NCBI GenBank assembly: GCA_963662175.1
Contig: OY759217.1
Span: 47,902,108-47,966,107 of the forward strand
DNA from: Aradus depressus
Lineage: Eukaryota; Arthropoda; Insecta; Hemiptera; Aradidae
Length of the DNA: 64,000 nt
Direction of reading: 5' to 3'
Under the pieces are notes generated by a model. The model ran no database searches. It was not told the DNA's origin and saw nothing but the letters and a program-made list of their open reading frames with translations. A program made the translations under genes and the position numbers. This document shows positions 1 to 15,500 of the stretch, piece after piece. Within the stretch, counting starts at the first letter, position 1. Each line of letters begins with the position of its first letter.

Positions 1-435
1 TAGTTGATAAACTTGAATAGGTATAAATTTTTGTGAAGATTTCTTTACAAAAAATACATATTTATAAAATACATAATATAATAATATTAATATATAAATT
101 GATTGCATTGTTGATGAATATTGTATGTGATTTTTAAGGGTCTGAAGATAGAATAGTAAATATATTGTGTGGGGAAGAACTATTCTAAAATATTTTTCTT
201 TCTGAATTACTTTGCTTGTCAAAGATATCCAATATATATATTATCTCATTATTTTGAGAGAAAAGTTTTTTTCTACAATAATCAAAAAGCTATTATCATT
301 TTTTGACTTTTGACAAATATTTCTGCGATTTATTAATATGGTAGAGCTATTATGAAAATCGGCAGTTATTATAAATGAAAATTCAAAACTAAGATGAAAA
401 CACGAGCAAATTAAATTACAATTCTATAAATTTGA

Positions 436-471
<36 letters not shown>

Positions 472-478
472 TGCAAAC

Positions 479-594
479 CTTTTTCAAATGTTGGGTCCCA
501 TGTTTCTGGATGAAACATGATCAGTAACTTCTCGATATCCTCATCTCGCAGCATACCAACCAGCAAACATCGATCTACCAATTTCAACAGGGGT
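479..594 (-). CDS. RyR: RyR exon 41 (last in window)
   Basis: 116 nt, phase 2 to 1: [20 protein letters not shown] then [18 protein letters not shown]. The donor (GTTTGC) is followed closely by a (TA)n tract. The gene continues past position 1. Confidence 0.93.
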
Positions 595-3500
595 CTACCC
601 AACAAAAAAAAATAACATAATTAGCTTGGTTCATCCCGCGTCCTCCTGGGAGGGCGCGCCCGCTTATATATAATTTAAAGGGAAGACATCTTTGGAAAGC
701 TACATCCATGCTGAAAAAGCTTCTAAAATATATGTAAAAAGGTTTTGAAAATTTAACATCTCAAAAGTTTCTTTTGTTTTCAGAGACATCCACAAAGAAA
801 TATCACATTTATAGTATTTTTATTGACCTAATTTTTAATTGATTCTTTTTCTTGGTTTTGAAGAAGTTAAATCTGCGCAGCGATGCTTAAAATGGGCTTA
901 ATCCAACGGCAACTCCTTCCGCCAGTAAAATGTCCAACAATGACCTCACCCTACCCATCCCCCATTCATAGTTTTTTATTTTTAAATCATTAATGAAAAT
1001 TAATTATTAAAAATAAATATATTTGAAAAAGTGCCTGAAAACGAAGGATCTTAGGATAACATTCGACAGAGTAATCCGATCATTAAACCTTTAAATAATC
1101 AATTGAAATGTTTAGAAGGGTTCTATCCCACATTTTTCAACCTTTCAGTAGGGCAAAAGTAAAATTTCAAAAATTTTCAGTTCATAAACAACGTGTTTTA
1201 ATGTTTGAAAATGTTTTATTCGTATGAAAATTCTTAAAGAAAACATGTTTAGAAGAGGTATTTCTTTAATACTGCTCTAATATTATAAGAGGCATATCCC
1301 TCAATGTTGGAATTCATTGCATACCTCCATCTTAGGAATATAAGGAAACTGTCTCGCAACCTGCAGATACTTAGTATGTGAAAAAATACTTTATTCACTG
1401 AAGCATTTCTGATTACCGGTATAAACTATTATTATTGTCATGTAGTTTATGTCTACATTTTTCCAATGTCCAGTATGGTTTAAGTCTTCTATTAATTTCT
1501 TTAGTATGCCATCTCCTATGATTTTTTAAATAGAAGTTTTGTAACAGTATCGTCGTCTGTCCGTTATATACGTACATAAGACAACCTCCTACACAGTGCT
1601 CAGCAGTTTACTCCTCTTCACAGTACTTGATACAGAAAGAAGAGTTAAGATATCCACATGGTTGTCTATATGTTGCCAGTTTCGCGTGGATTGTGAGCAC
1701 TTGGACAAGTTAGGCGAATCTGCTCAGGCTGAGCACTTTGTCACTTATGTCCTTACTGCGACTCTCGAATAAAACACCACTCGATGTATACTTACAAAAA
1801 AAGATTTTCATTGGATCCTCCGACGGGGTCACGGTTGTGAAGCTGGTTTGTTGTAACAGCCTCTTCTAGGGCGGTCATTGCATAGTCCCGAACAGCGTCC
1901 AGGGGGTAATATGGGCTGTACAGGGTGTTGATACTTTCTATATTCTCGCTGAAAACACAAAAAAATTATGTTATTACAATAATATCATATTATTCTTGAA
2001 AGTTATAATCTTTTCTATAATCGGTCAGCTAGTTCATTAATTCGCCATTGAGATGTCACTAACGAATAGAAAAAAAAATTGTATAACTGTAATATAAACT
2101 GATTGATACAAAACATTGAAATTAAAATAATTCAATTTCCACTATGAAAAAAAAAAAAAAAATGCCTTTGAACATAATTAGATTTTTGCATAAAGTATGG
2201 GAAATTTTCGACTGAATATAATATACCAGGATATTGACAAGAAAAATAACTTCCATCTTCTTAGAATGGTCACTCCGTGCGTGTAAGGTTGGCATTGGTA
2301 CGAAGTTTAAAAGGGAAAAGAAGATATTATATATATATATATACGTATGATAGGCTTGTTCCGTAACACTAAGCCAATGCGAGGGCGTCTGTAGCTCAGT
2401 AATATGCGTGCTTACTGAGCTCAAAATCGCGGGTTCGAAACCCGGCCGAAGCCCTTCGATTTTTTATCTAAGAGGTGACAAAACCTTGAGCAGGCCGTCC
2501 TTCGGATGGGACGTTAAGCGATGGTCCCGACTTTGTATGATGTCAGGTACTCGTTAAAGATCCCTACCCTAGCTAGGATAGGCAAAATTTAGGACGAAAG
2601 GGCGCTCTGGTAGTAGGCGATATGACCTCGAAGTTAAAGCCAGGGCATGAGTCACAATAACTAAGCCAATAATGCAACTCGTTTTGTAACTATGGCCTAC
2701 TTCTTTAATTCCCTGGGCTTTGTCAAAAGAAAAAGGAAGACTTCAGCTAATACGAGATAAGCCTAATTTCTCTATATATCTTTGTTGTGTGGGAATAAGC
2801 CTAGTAGTTTCCAAAAAAAGTTTAAAACGGAGAGAAATAAATAACAAATTGGATTAGTAAGTAAGGCAGTGTACTGTATTTAGTGTTTGATCTATTTTCC
2901 TTTCATATTCCTTTGTTTGCCAAGTTAAGTTTGTTTACACCAACAATAAATGAGTTAAGAGGTTCTTCATAACTTACGTGATATCTGTCATATTCATCTG
3001 CGGCAAGATAGAGACTGTCTTCAGAGATCTGAGACTGTGTCTCATCTCTGGATCTTCATACAGATATTTCAACTCTTGACCTAATGGCACTATAAACTCC
3101 CCTTTACACACCTCCCTGTAATATAAACAGAAATATGATATATTATTGTTCTGTAATTTCGAGTTCTATATATTAAATTAACTTTAGCAATAGCCGACTA
3201 TATCCAAAAAAAGTAAAAAATACTTTCATATCCAAAATACTATTATATCCAAAACAACAATCCTTATTTTACTTCTATGTGGTGTATTCGCATTTACATA
3301 ATTATGGAACATATAATTTTTATATACAAATTTGACTTGCTTCTAGTAACTTACATGGTGGTGGCATGAGATTCAATGTGCAATGCGATGAGTAGGTCGT
3401 AGAAGCCGAGTCTCAACGGACCAGACATATACTCAGACCGAATGGCATATTGAAGCTGTTTCTGGTCCACGTGACTGCAGAGAGCATGAGCTGCCCGATA

Positions 3501-6500
3501 GTTTGACTGGTAACACAGAGCTGCGTATAACGTTAGTGTGTGCGCGTGGAAACTGAAATCATATTAACATAATTTCTTTTATAAAATAACCAATTATATA
3601 ATATATTTTTAAAAAATTGAAGTGCTCGACGATTCAAGATGCATATAGAGAATATGTGCTGGAGATACTAACAAAAACTTTTAAAAAATACATGAGGAAA
3701 GGAAGACATGATAGGTTTTTTTCTTTTTTCTTTCGAGTTATGACCTTATGCTGAGGCATATCGGCCAAAATCAACGACAACTCCCGATAGACTGAATACA
3801 CGGACACGAAGTTTTAAATCAGTAACCAGAGCCATCTATTGATTTCATGCTAAAGTAAAGGGTGTGATTAGTGGAGAAGCTTAACTAAAAAGGTCTAATA
3901 ACTGCTGATATAATGCATCAAAATGTCATATGTGCATTCAAATTCAACTGCCAATGTGCATGTATTGACACGGAATTCTATATGAGGATTGAGAAATCCC
4001 TAAGTAAGACACCTAAGGATTTTCAACCAAATTGATCAAATAGGAAAATAATTTTGAGAAAGAGTCAAAACTTAGTTGATTTCAAATAATTCAAGTTGGG
4101 AAGTACAGTGCCCATGATTCACTGAAGATATTTTCTCTCTTATAAATCGACGCAGATCCAGAAAAAAATGAACTCTCCAAAGCCAAGGCCGACGAAGAAG
4201 AATTTCAGTTTTCGAACATAAGAAATGTAATTTAAATGAAAAATACTTACGACAACAATTTTTCCATTTCAATAAGTTCAAGAATGTCGATACATCGGTC
4301 CTCTTCAGGAATGTGCAAGGCCAGCATAGAGACAGGATCCTCACAAAGCATACTCCAGCCTCGAATATCTGACAGTTTGAGGGCATGGACATGCAGAGAG
4401 ACGTTAGGGACCCGAGCCCACTGATGAGGCTTCAAACATTGCACTTTCAGTCTTGGAGGAAACTAGAAAAACATATTTACCTTTGAAACAGTCCACTTAT
4501 GAAGATTAAAAACAGTAATAAAAATATTTGGTTAAGCATAATATATATATCTGTATATGAACATAAATAGACTTAATGAGATCCTATAAACAGAAAAGAA
4601 ACAAAAAATGATCTTGGAAACGTTACCAATAATTGGTAACGTTTCCAAGATCATCTTTTGTTCCAATAAATGAATACGATACCAGTTTCTTTCGGTACCC
4701 AATGTATCGATACATTTTTTTCCGAAGCTAGTAGAAATGCCAAAACAAGTATATTTATTGATGGGAGTGTTATTATGGTTACTAACTAAAGTGGATATTT
4801 AATGTAATTCCAATAATTATCATTGATTACATTTTTTTTTTTTAAGGTCGAAAATGTCATATTCAAATGACAAAATCATTAAGAAAATGAAAAAAAAATG
4901 TATATTAATATGTTTTAAATAATTTAGGGTAAAAATACGCTAAATAAAACGTTCGAAATATATTTATGCAATGCTAATGAAATGAATGAATTACAAATAA
5001 TCCTTCTTTTGGGAAATATGTCCCCTAAGAATAACATAAGAAATAAACAAAATAATACAAGTATCAACCAAAAACAAAAAACAGGCCTTTTGTAATTAAG
5101 TGAAGAAACAATAATTGTTAATAAAGAGCAATAATTAGAACAATGTGAAAATAAAATGAATAAAGAATAAAGTAAAAATAATAATAATTATGGAAGAAAA
5201 ACAGAGATAAGTAAAAAAATATATATAATAAAAAATATGTAGTAATATGTGAAAACAAAATTATTTTTTTAACAGAGCTAATGAAACTGAGTCGAGAAAA
5301 TTTTTTCATGTAAGCGTTTTCAGATTTATATTGGTTTGCCCTCTATTGTTTTGGCATATACTATAAAAAAAAAAAAAACTTTGGGTTTAAATTTCTACGC
5401 AAGTTTTAAATATGGCATTCAAGGTCTATTAGGCAGGGATTTTTGTTTGAAAATCTCAACTCTCTTTGTTTCAAATAATTTTCATGTTTAAAATGAAATC
5501 TGACTTTTTGGGTTGGTTCCTTGATTTTATTTATTACACATTCGATTTTATTTGACATACTTAAAGCTTTTTGTTACATTTTTGTTCAAAATAAGGATTA
5601 TATGTAAATATTTTGAATTTTTTTTTTACCTGATAATCTGTTCTCTACTAACAACCCTACGAATTTCTTACCTGTGGTATGACATGTCGCTCGGAGTTGC
5701 GAAGGACCGCAGCTGAAAGTGGCAAAGTTGTAGAAGTACGGCCCAGCTCTATTTGAAGTATTTCTTTGCTGGTTGCTTCAACAAAAATAGCAGGGAATAG
5801 TTTTGTGTCGGGCTCCATCTAAAATAAAATAAATAACTTTAATGAAAACGTAAAACTTGTTCCTTAAATCACTATTAAAAATAGTCATGGCAAAACGGCT
5901 GGCTTCTATACGCTAATAACATTATAATCCATACGACATAATATAAACCTTATATTTGTAGTTTGTTTCCTTATTCTCGCAGGTAAAAGACATGTATCCT
6001 GTGGCGGTGTCCAGGAAGCAGCCTATCACCATCCCCTGGGACGCTCCCTTACCAGAGGCATCCTGGGTCACCTGGTTGTACAGCTCGTCCGCTCGCACCA
6101 TATAGCAGGTCTGACGGTCAATTCTGTAAAATTGACATTTACTGTTACTATGCAGGATCAATTGTGGAAACATCTTTGTCGGGAGGATTGACGGAATACT
6201 GAGTAGTCTAGAGACCACAGGAGGTGGACATATGAATGTTCGCGCATAGCTCAGAAACAGCTGAAACCTTTTCAATCGGACTGATGACATTGTGCCTATA
6301 ATTCATTGAGAAGGTTCTAAGTTATTTTGTAAATTTGGCAGGGATCTTGAAGCAAAATGGCTACCATATATTTACGAAAAATGGAACCTGCCTTTTTCAT
6401 TTATATAATTTTTTTAAAAATATTTGCATCGCGAAAACGTAAGGAAATATTGAAAAAGCACAAGTTACACAACATTCTTAGTTAATGAAAACTGTCATTA

Positions 6501-9500
6501 TTGCAGAGATATTGTGAAATAATTCAAATGAACTTGAAAGAAATAAAACTTGTTTATTTATGATATTGTCTAATTTCATTCCAACTATATTTACATGGGA
6601 GTACTTTCGGTATTTCTACCATCCTCAGCCAAAAGCGTAAGAGATAAGACAGTCTTATCTCTTATGCTTTTGGCTGAGGATGGTAGAAATACCGAAAGTA
6701 CTCCCATGTAAATATAGTTGGTGAAATTAGACAATATCATAAATAAACAAGTTTTATTTCATTCAAGTTCATTCTTAGTTAAATTTGTATAATAAAATGT
6801 TTTCAGATCTGAGCTAGAACCAAGGAGATAGGCCACCAGAGGGTACAGATTCTCTGGAAGAAACTGCGCAAGCGAAATTGAAATCTGATCAAATGCATTC
6901 GTTTACATTCTATACATATATTTTTTACGTTCGAAAATACTGCGTTTTTATTGTGTTGGCAGCAAAAGGTATAGGCTCAGAGTGCAACCACTTTTTTCCA
7001 TATGCTGGCTCAAGTCAGTAATAAAACTTAATATTTCAATAACGTTTCTGAACTTACCCATCAATGATTCGATTGAACTCGTCGACAACCATAACGGTAC
7101 TCTTGAGAACTTTACTCTGGTTGAAGTCCTTACTGTGCAGATGAAACTGTGTCGTCACCCAACCGACGTACACATGGGTGGGATCCTGTCCGGGAAATAT
7201 TCGCACACCGTAGAAATACTCATTAATCAACTTGAGACATTCGATATCGAATATTTCATTTCCAATGGTCTCCAGGCCGGTTCCAATGGGCACCGACATG
7301 GCTTTGGGGCCGCTTCTTTCAACCATTGGTGATGGTGGCTTCGTTTCCTGAAAAAGAAATTTAATAATTATTACTTTTGTACCCCTTCACCCCAGAGGCG
7401 ATACTCTCCTCCGAGATATGCTGACACCCATCCAGTTTAAAGACATTTTATTAAATTTACTAAAAAGTAAAGATGTTTAAAAAAAAAAAATTGTCTATTT
7501 CACAAATATATATAATATGGGAGTACTTTTGGTATTGCTACCATCTTCAGCCACGACTTAACAAATAATACCGAGCAATACCGAAAGTACTCCCATATTA
7601 TATATATTTGTGAAATAGACAATATATTTTAAAAACATACGTTATTTCTTTACTTTTTATTAATTATATTTCACAATATGGCTCCATTCAAGGGCTTTCA
7701 GATAGAAAAGTATAAGCATCATAAAATGTAACGTAGAAAACAGCTGTTTGACTGGCATGGTGAAGTAGCTATAAAAAATGTAAAATTTAAATTATTGTGA
7801 AAAGTGATTTAATTAGTATTTTAAATAGTGCAATTGTGCTTTTTGAGAACTATTTAACCCCCCCTTCAAAGACAATAATGAAACCCTCCCCTATCAAACA
7901 TCACAACATAAAATTAATACATATGAAAGAAGCTAACCTTACCCCATGGATGGACGAGCTTCCAAGCAGTGATGAAGAGTTTTCAGGTGAGATAATAGGA
8001 CGTAATAATAAGAAGAAGATAACTAATGATAAGTCCAAAAGGTCCTTGCCTAAGGAATGCAGTGTCAAACTTGCACGGCCTCAGCCGCAAACAGAAGGTG
8101 CCATGTTAGTGGACCTTCCGCATTTCACTGAACAAGATGACATGCCGCAGCCTAGGCCGAAACGGCACAAGTACCAATTAGAGACTACTCCAATCACAAC
8201 ACAAAACAGATACTCAGTGCTCTCAACATTACCCAACGACTCTACATCACTCACAACACAGCCCAAAATAAACACTAACACCACTGAAACAAACACAATC
8301 ACCAAACCGAAGGTTCCTCCAATATTTCTGATTCAGGCAGACAATTATCAAGAAATTATTATTGATATAAAAAATATAGTAACTTCACCTTTCGAAACAA
8401 AATTATACAATAAAAAAATTAGAATATCCCTGACTTCCATAGACGACTTTCGAAAACTTACAAAATTCTACGACAGCTCAGACGTAAAATATTACACATT
8501 CATTAATCCAGAAGATAGGAAACTTTCAGTCATAATTCGCGGAGTGCCTTATTCTTTATCCGATAAAGAAATATTTGAGGAACTTTCGGTAATTTATCCA
8601 GTGGTCAGAGCAACGAGACTTCTCAATCGAGAGCACAACCCAACTCCATTAGTAGCTCTAGAATTGGAAAACAATGAGGCCGGGAAAGCTATTTTCCAAT
8701 TAACCCGAATGTTCTACACAGTGGTACAGGTGGAGCCCCGACGGAAGTCCCACAACATCCCTCAGTGTACCAACTGTCAGCTTTACGGCCATACCAAGAA
8801 TTTTTGTCATTTAGATCCTAGATGCGTCAAATGCGCTCAGGACCATCATTTCACCAACTGTCCTTTAAAAATCACCCCGACCCCAAAGTGCGTAAACTGC
8901 CAGGGGAATCATACCGCGAATTACCGAGGCTGTATAACTCGCCAGAAACTGTTAACTGCAAGGCAGCCTGCCAAACGACCAACCGTGGAGTCAGTTGGCC
9001 AAACCCGGACAGAGGCAGCCCCACCCCCTCCCGATAATCCCTGGTTCACCAAGAATCAGAACCGGCCCTTTTCGAGACCCAAAACCCCGGAACATTCTCA
9101 CACCGCTCCACATAACACCCAGTCTGACCCCACTCTCACCATGTTCACTGACATCATTCTTAACATAATAAAACCATTTATTCCACAAATTCAATCATTC
9201 TTCACAACATTTCTAACTTCACTCTTCAATCAAACCACCTCTTACAATGCTTCCCCATAGAAAATACGTCTCCAATATCAAAATACTAAATTGGAATGCG
9301 GACGGTCTGAAACGTCAACGCTCGGTTCTAATCGAATTTCTACGCAGACATGAGATTGATGTTGCATGCATCACGGAGACTCACCTCGACCCCTCCGAGA
9401 GTCTTAGTATCACAGGATACAAGCTCTACAGAAAGGACAACAACTCTCGTTCTGGGGGCGTTGGTATTCTTATCAAGAAGAATATTTCCCATTCCGAACT

Positions 9501-12500
9501 CTTATTGGGTCGGATGCTGCATTTGGAAGCTACGGGTATTAGTGTGATTAAGGACAACAACACTCGATTGAACATTGTAGCTGCATATAAGGCCCCCCAT
9601 CATCTTGTGGTTCAGACTGACCTGGAGCAACTCTTCACGGGACATCCTACCATCATGGCAGGCGACCTGAACAGCAAGAATCAGATCTGGGGATGCAGGC
9701 TGAGCAACACAAGCGGACGGCGTCTTTTGGACTTTTGCGGCGGACTTGGGATCCTCGTTTCGGCGCCTTCCGAACCAACACACTTCCCATCACAACATCG
9801 CTATTTACCGGACATACTCGACATTGCACTAATTCAAGACTTCAACACACCTCTTTTTCACACAACAGTTCCCGAACTTGACTCCGATCATGTACCCGTT
9901 ATCATCACTTTTGATAACAAAATACACACAACTCCAACTCTCCCTAAACTAATCAATGGCAAAATAGACTGGGACACATTTCGATATGAACTGGACAAGT
10001 CTCTATACATACCAACAGATTACGACTTGACAGACAAAATTGAAAAAGCTATAACTGACTTTACTCAGCATATCAAATCATCCATAGCCAGTGCAACAGT
10101 CAAGAAAAATCGTGACAAGAGACAACGACCACATCATCCCATTCCAAACTACATACTCAAGCTAATTCAAGACAAAAACAGACTACGACATAACTGGCAA
10201 CGTACCAGAGACCCAAACACTAAACAACAACTGAACCGACTGACACGTCAAGTGAAGTGGGAACTGGACTATCTACGAATTGACAACTATCGCCAGCACT
10301 TACAGGACATAACTCCAGGAGACCCAAATCTGTGGCGAGAGACGAAACGGATACTAAGACAGACCAACTCCATCCCTCCATTAAAACGGACTGACGGCAT
10401 CGCTGTGACTGACGACGAAAAATGTAATGTTATAGCGCCACATCTCGAAAACACGTTTACACCCACCATCATCAGCAATTACTACACGCCGGAAATCACA
10501 TACTTCAAAACACACCCCCCACACACAGTAGAGTCACCTTTACAATTTACAACACCTTCAGAAATCGAAGAATTACTTCACAAATTACCTCTTCGGAAGG
10601 CGCCAGGCGATGACCTGATTCCAAATCTGGTTCTCAAGAATCTATCTTCAAAGGCTGTGGCGTACCTGACCAGCGTTTTCAATGGTTGTCTTCGATGCGG
10701 GTACTTCCCACAACAGTGGAAGAATGCCATTGTCACTGTATTCCATAAGAGCGGCAAGCCCAAGGACGAAGCATCTAGCTACCGACCTATTAGTCTCCTT
10801 AACACTCTCTCAAAGTTGTTCGAGAGGGTCATCTACCGTCGGCTGTTATCCTTCCTCCAAGACACCAACTGTATTCCCCACCACCAATTTGGATTCAAGC
10901 CGAAACACTCGACCGTTCACCAGCTGCAGCGAGTCACAGAATATATTGTCACCGGCTTCGAGAGGAAGGAGTACTCTGTAGGACTCTTCCTCGATGTGGC
11001 TGCTGCATTCGACAGCGTATGGCACGACGCCCTTATCTTCAAGCTTTGGAGGACGGGAGTTCCTCTATACCTCCAACGGATCATCTTGGGGTTCCTTTCT
11101 GAACGGACGTTTCAGGTCAGAGTGAACTCCTCCATCAGTGGGAAGATGTCCATACATTCCGGAGTACCACAGGGGGCAATTCTAAGTCCGATACTGTTCA
11201 ACCTCTACTGTTACGACATGCCAGACTCTCCATCTACGCTGTTGGCTACTTATGCCGACGATACGATGCTTGTGTCTCAACACAAGGATCTGTCTTTGGC
11301 CACAGTAGCCCTTCGGCGGAGTGTGGAGAGTGTGACAGAGTGGTTCGACAGGTGGAACTTGAAGCTCAATACTGCCAAGACGGAGGCCAAAGTTTTCTCA
11401 CTTCGTAAAATTAACACTAACACACTAACACCACTCAAAGTCAATAATACAGATATACATTGGACACCCAATGACCAAACAGTCAGATATCTCGGCATAC
11501 ACTTCGACACTAAACTTACTTGGACCCAACACATAAACAAACAACTCACACGAGCATACACCCGACTGACACAATTATACCCACTCATAAACAGAAACAC
11601 TCCACTCAAGCACAAATGTACTACACTTCTTTACACCTCATTACTACGACCACTGCTCACATACGCTTGCCCTGTCTGGCTGGGGGCCAGCAAAACAAAC
11701 ATTAACAAATTAAGGAAGTTTGAAAACAAGGTTCTCCGATTGGCAGTAAAGGCTCCTTGGTTCGTCCGAAACAGTCAAATCCGGCGTGAGCTGGGAGTGC
11801 CGGAAGTTGCAGACCATATCACCCAGGTTACACAGCAGTTCCACGATGGTCTTGTCGATGTGCCGGCCGCTACCTTCTTCACCCTCGGTCGGACCACCCC
11901 CAACAGGCGACTCAAACCTCGGCTATACCAGGACATTATATAACCCTTGCCCTTGTATATAATATGATTTGTTTCTCTTTTAATGTGTAGAGCACTAAGT
12001 GTGCTGAGCCAATAAAAATGTTTTTTTTTTTTTTTTTTTTTTAAATGTAACGTCAAATATAGGTTATACCTCATAGCTTAACAACAGCATAACAATTATC
12101 GAGTAAAAAAATTCAATTTGCTGGCACAATAACTAAATACGTTACCGGTTGTATTTTTATGGATGGGGCGGTCCTGATGGCGCTGCCACCTCGCTGATGC
12201 ATCGGTGATCTTGGAGGCTCTAGAAAGGTGGCAGGTTCCGGGGTCCTGGCTTTCTTCGTACGTTCTCCGCTAGCGTCCCGCTTTCTAGAGAAAAATCTAT
12301 AACGAGAATAAATTAACAATTGAATATAGTATAACAAATAATTGGATCTCTTCCGAAGTAACCAATAGTTAAATAGTCCTATCTTAATAACTAATTATGA
12401 AACCTGAAATAATCACAGAACATTATAAATAATAAATGAAATTTACCTGAAAGGAGATCTTCCTCGTTTCTTCTTGTCGTCTCGAACATCACCCATGTCT

Positions 12501-15500
12501 CCATTGTAACGATTGAAATCCAGCTCGCTATTCGACCTGTTCATTTTACCAAGACCTGAAAGAAATATACATACATAAACATTAAGGCGTAGTCAAGGTC
12601 CACGCCGTAGATTTTCCGAGAAAACGTCGGGATAAAATCACTTTTCATTTTCTTTTCGATGCTGCCGTAGCTCTTGCATTTGCTCGGCACTAGACTTTTT
12701 AGGTTTTTAAAATTTCTTTTGATGCGAGCTTTCCTCTGATTTGCGTTTTCTATAATTCCGCGCATATTTACGATTCATATGAGACGACATCTTTACTTTT
12801 TTTTGCAATTTTCAATTTAATACCGATTTTTACATATATTTCGGCAAATATTTCTATTTTTTCACTTTGAGTCCTAGTAGTGCTCCTCAAGCTCTTTACA
12901 ATGACACCCGAATCAACGTCCTATCTAAACGCGTTATCACGCTAAAGTAATTTCTAATTTTACACAACGCTAATTCGGAACAATCATCCGCCGGCGCCCA
13001 CACTAGCCCGATAACATCACCGGCAAAACAAACACTGCACAACAAACACGTACAGACATGCTCTATCCATTGTGACCTCAACCGTTGTTATCGCATTATT
13101 GGTCTCGTAGTTATTATCGATTGAAATCTGACGGTATTTTGTAACACAAGAAAGTTTGACCGACTATCACTGTGCTTAACGAGCGAACAGACGTTTTCAC
13201 GTTAATAGATATATAAAATTTAGAAATAAAATAAGACAGATTTCTGGTAGAACACAAGATAGCTAACTTATCTAAGATGTGCGGCGAGCTAGCAAATAAA
13301 GATCTTTTTAGGAAAGTATCATTGTAAAGACTATCTACGGAAAAATTTATTCTCAACGAAATTTCTATTTAAGCGATAATTGCAAAAATGCAGTTAGGCC
13401 CTTGAAGAGAGTAGTGACCTATACTTTCATCCAATTTTCACCAAATTCAAGTCGATACATTTGAGAATACTTTTATGCGATCTGTGTCCAAAATAGTGGA
13501 AAAACTTATAAAAAAACAAGAACTTTTTCAACATTTATATTGTCTAATTCCACAAAAAACATATACATATAGTGCACCGGATTCGGCTTAAGCCATCATC
13601 AGCACATACTTCAACAGTAACATCTAATTTCGTTAGATTGGTATATCTATACAATTCTGAGATTACCTAAGGCTGTGACTCCCCTTCCTCAAGAGAAACC
13701 CCAAAGAAGAGAAAAGTCCTACTGTCTTAACGGAAAAACCTAACTGTGAAAATATTTGCCTTTAAACAAGAACTACAAAAGATAATAGTAATATGAAAAA
13801 AAAAAAAAAACATCATAAGACGAAGCGATTTTATTGATTTGTAATTTTTAATATTGCTTTTATTTTTCAGAATTTATGTTTAAATCAATTTTTTTTTTTT
13901 TTCGTTAAGATAGTAGTTTCCCTACTGAGAAAAGAAAGCCACAACCTCAGAATTGACGGGGTTAAAATCAAAATGGTCTAAGTGATTTGCCACTAGATCT
14001 CAGCTATGATTTCACTTATGTCTCTTGGACCATTTTGATTCTAATCCCGTCAATTGTTAAACATACCGACCCAGCAATCTTAAATGTTACTGTTGGACTT
14101 ATGTTGATGGCGTAAGCCGAAACCAATACAATTTATTTTTGTATTGTTTAAAGAATATAAATATGAAACAAGTTCTTTGCTTCTATTTATTTTTAATTTC
14201 AGATCAGTTCCAAGTTTGGATGAATTAATCACGTATATAAATTATGTGTCTGTGATTAATCCATTCTAACATAGAACAGTTTCATCTGAGCTCAAACTCA
14301 GTGGATGATAATGAGTCGAGAGAGATCAACAATTCATGGTTCCAGTTTTTGGACAAAATTGTACTACTTTCTTAAATTTATGTGGAGAAAGTAAACAAGT
14401 GAATAATTACCGGACTCCATAGTGCCATTGAGATGTGACATATCTTCATTGCGAGGGAGGGACATCTTCCTGGGAGGTCGGGCTGGGCTGGGTTTGGACG
14501 ACTTGTTTCTGGTCAGTGGAGTCGAACTGGGCCCCATCACCTCGTCCGCCTCCACACCATCCTCTGTATAGCCTCGATGAAGACCTATGTTCCAAGTTTC
14601 AAAAACACAATATATTATTTTTATATTTTTGTTAGATTTTTATCCATATAGTATATAATAGGTGCGAAAAAAAAAAAAGAAGTTATTATGAAGCATTGAA
14701 AATGAAGTGATAAGGCTCAATAAAAGATATGTTTTTAGAGAATTCCGCTAAACCTGGGATTTTCCATCTGACCTCCTGCTGTCATGGAACATAAAGTCAA
14801 ATTTTTATTTTGACTACTGTTCAAAAACTGTTCATTTTCGTAAAAAAAAAAAATCACTATTTTTCGTCTTTTTAAGACATTGAAAGATGTATGGTATTTT
14901 GTCCTATCTAATATGTAGTGTGCACATTTTGAGCAGGGATTTGTTATTACGTTAAAAGACTATTCATAATCTCTGATAGATATTTGTTAGAGAAACGCTA
15001 TAGCTATCGAAATGTACATTCTTTAGAAATACATTATATCTTTTTTCATCTTTGACATCCACCAGAGAAACGGAGGGCCGCTCAGGTGGTAGGAAATTAT
15101 CTCCTCGTAGCCCGGGCCTGAGTCACACAAAAAATTAAGAAAGAGGTAGACTTTATAAGAAAAGTGTAGTATATTTACATATTCCACTATATTTAAAAGA
15201 TTACACTTGTTACTGCATAGTCAAGTGTATAACTGAGCCATTTAATATTAATATATAGATTTGAAAAATGAATTATAGGCAGTTGTGGTTTATTTTAAAT
15301 ACCTTTAAGATCACTCATGCTGAAGCCAGATTTCATAATCTGTTCAATGTGCGCAGGGGTGGTTTGGTCGACTTCCGCCTGAAGTCTGTGCTGCCGAATT
15401 CTTATTTCTTGCCACCGGCGAATTTTTTCTGTTTCACTGCAATTAAAGATATACTCATATTAAAGAATAACATGAGAAAATTTTAGATTTTTTTACAATG

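Larger units (their letters stand above)
7735..12042 (+). mobile_element. Jockey-type non-LTR retrotransposon, intact, 11-bp TSD
   Basis: A 4.3-kb element with two open, overlapping ORFs. It is flanked by the perfect duplication aaatgtaacgt (7,724-7,734 and 12,043-12,053). The 3' end is gccaataaaaatg followed by 22 T residues. It lies in the RyR intron between exons 33 and 34, in the opposite direction to RyR. Perfect TSD and open frames suggest a recent insertion. Confidence 0.93.

Noticed and set aside
6982..7332. 116-codon plus-strand frame
   Set aside because: Shadow of RyR exon 34 on the other strand.
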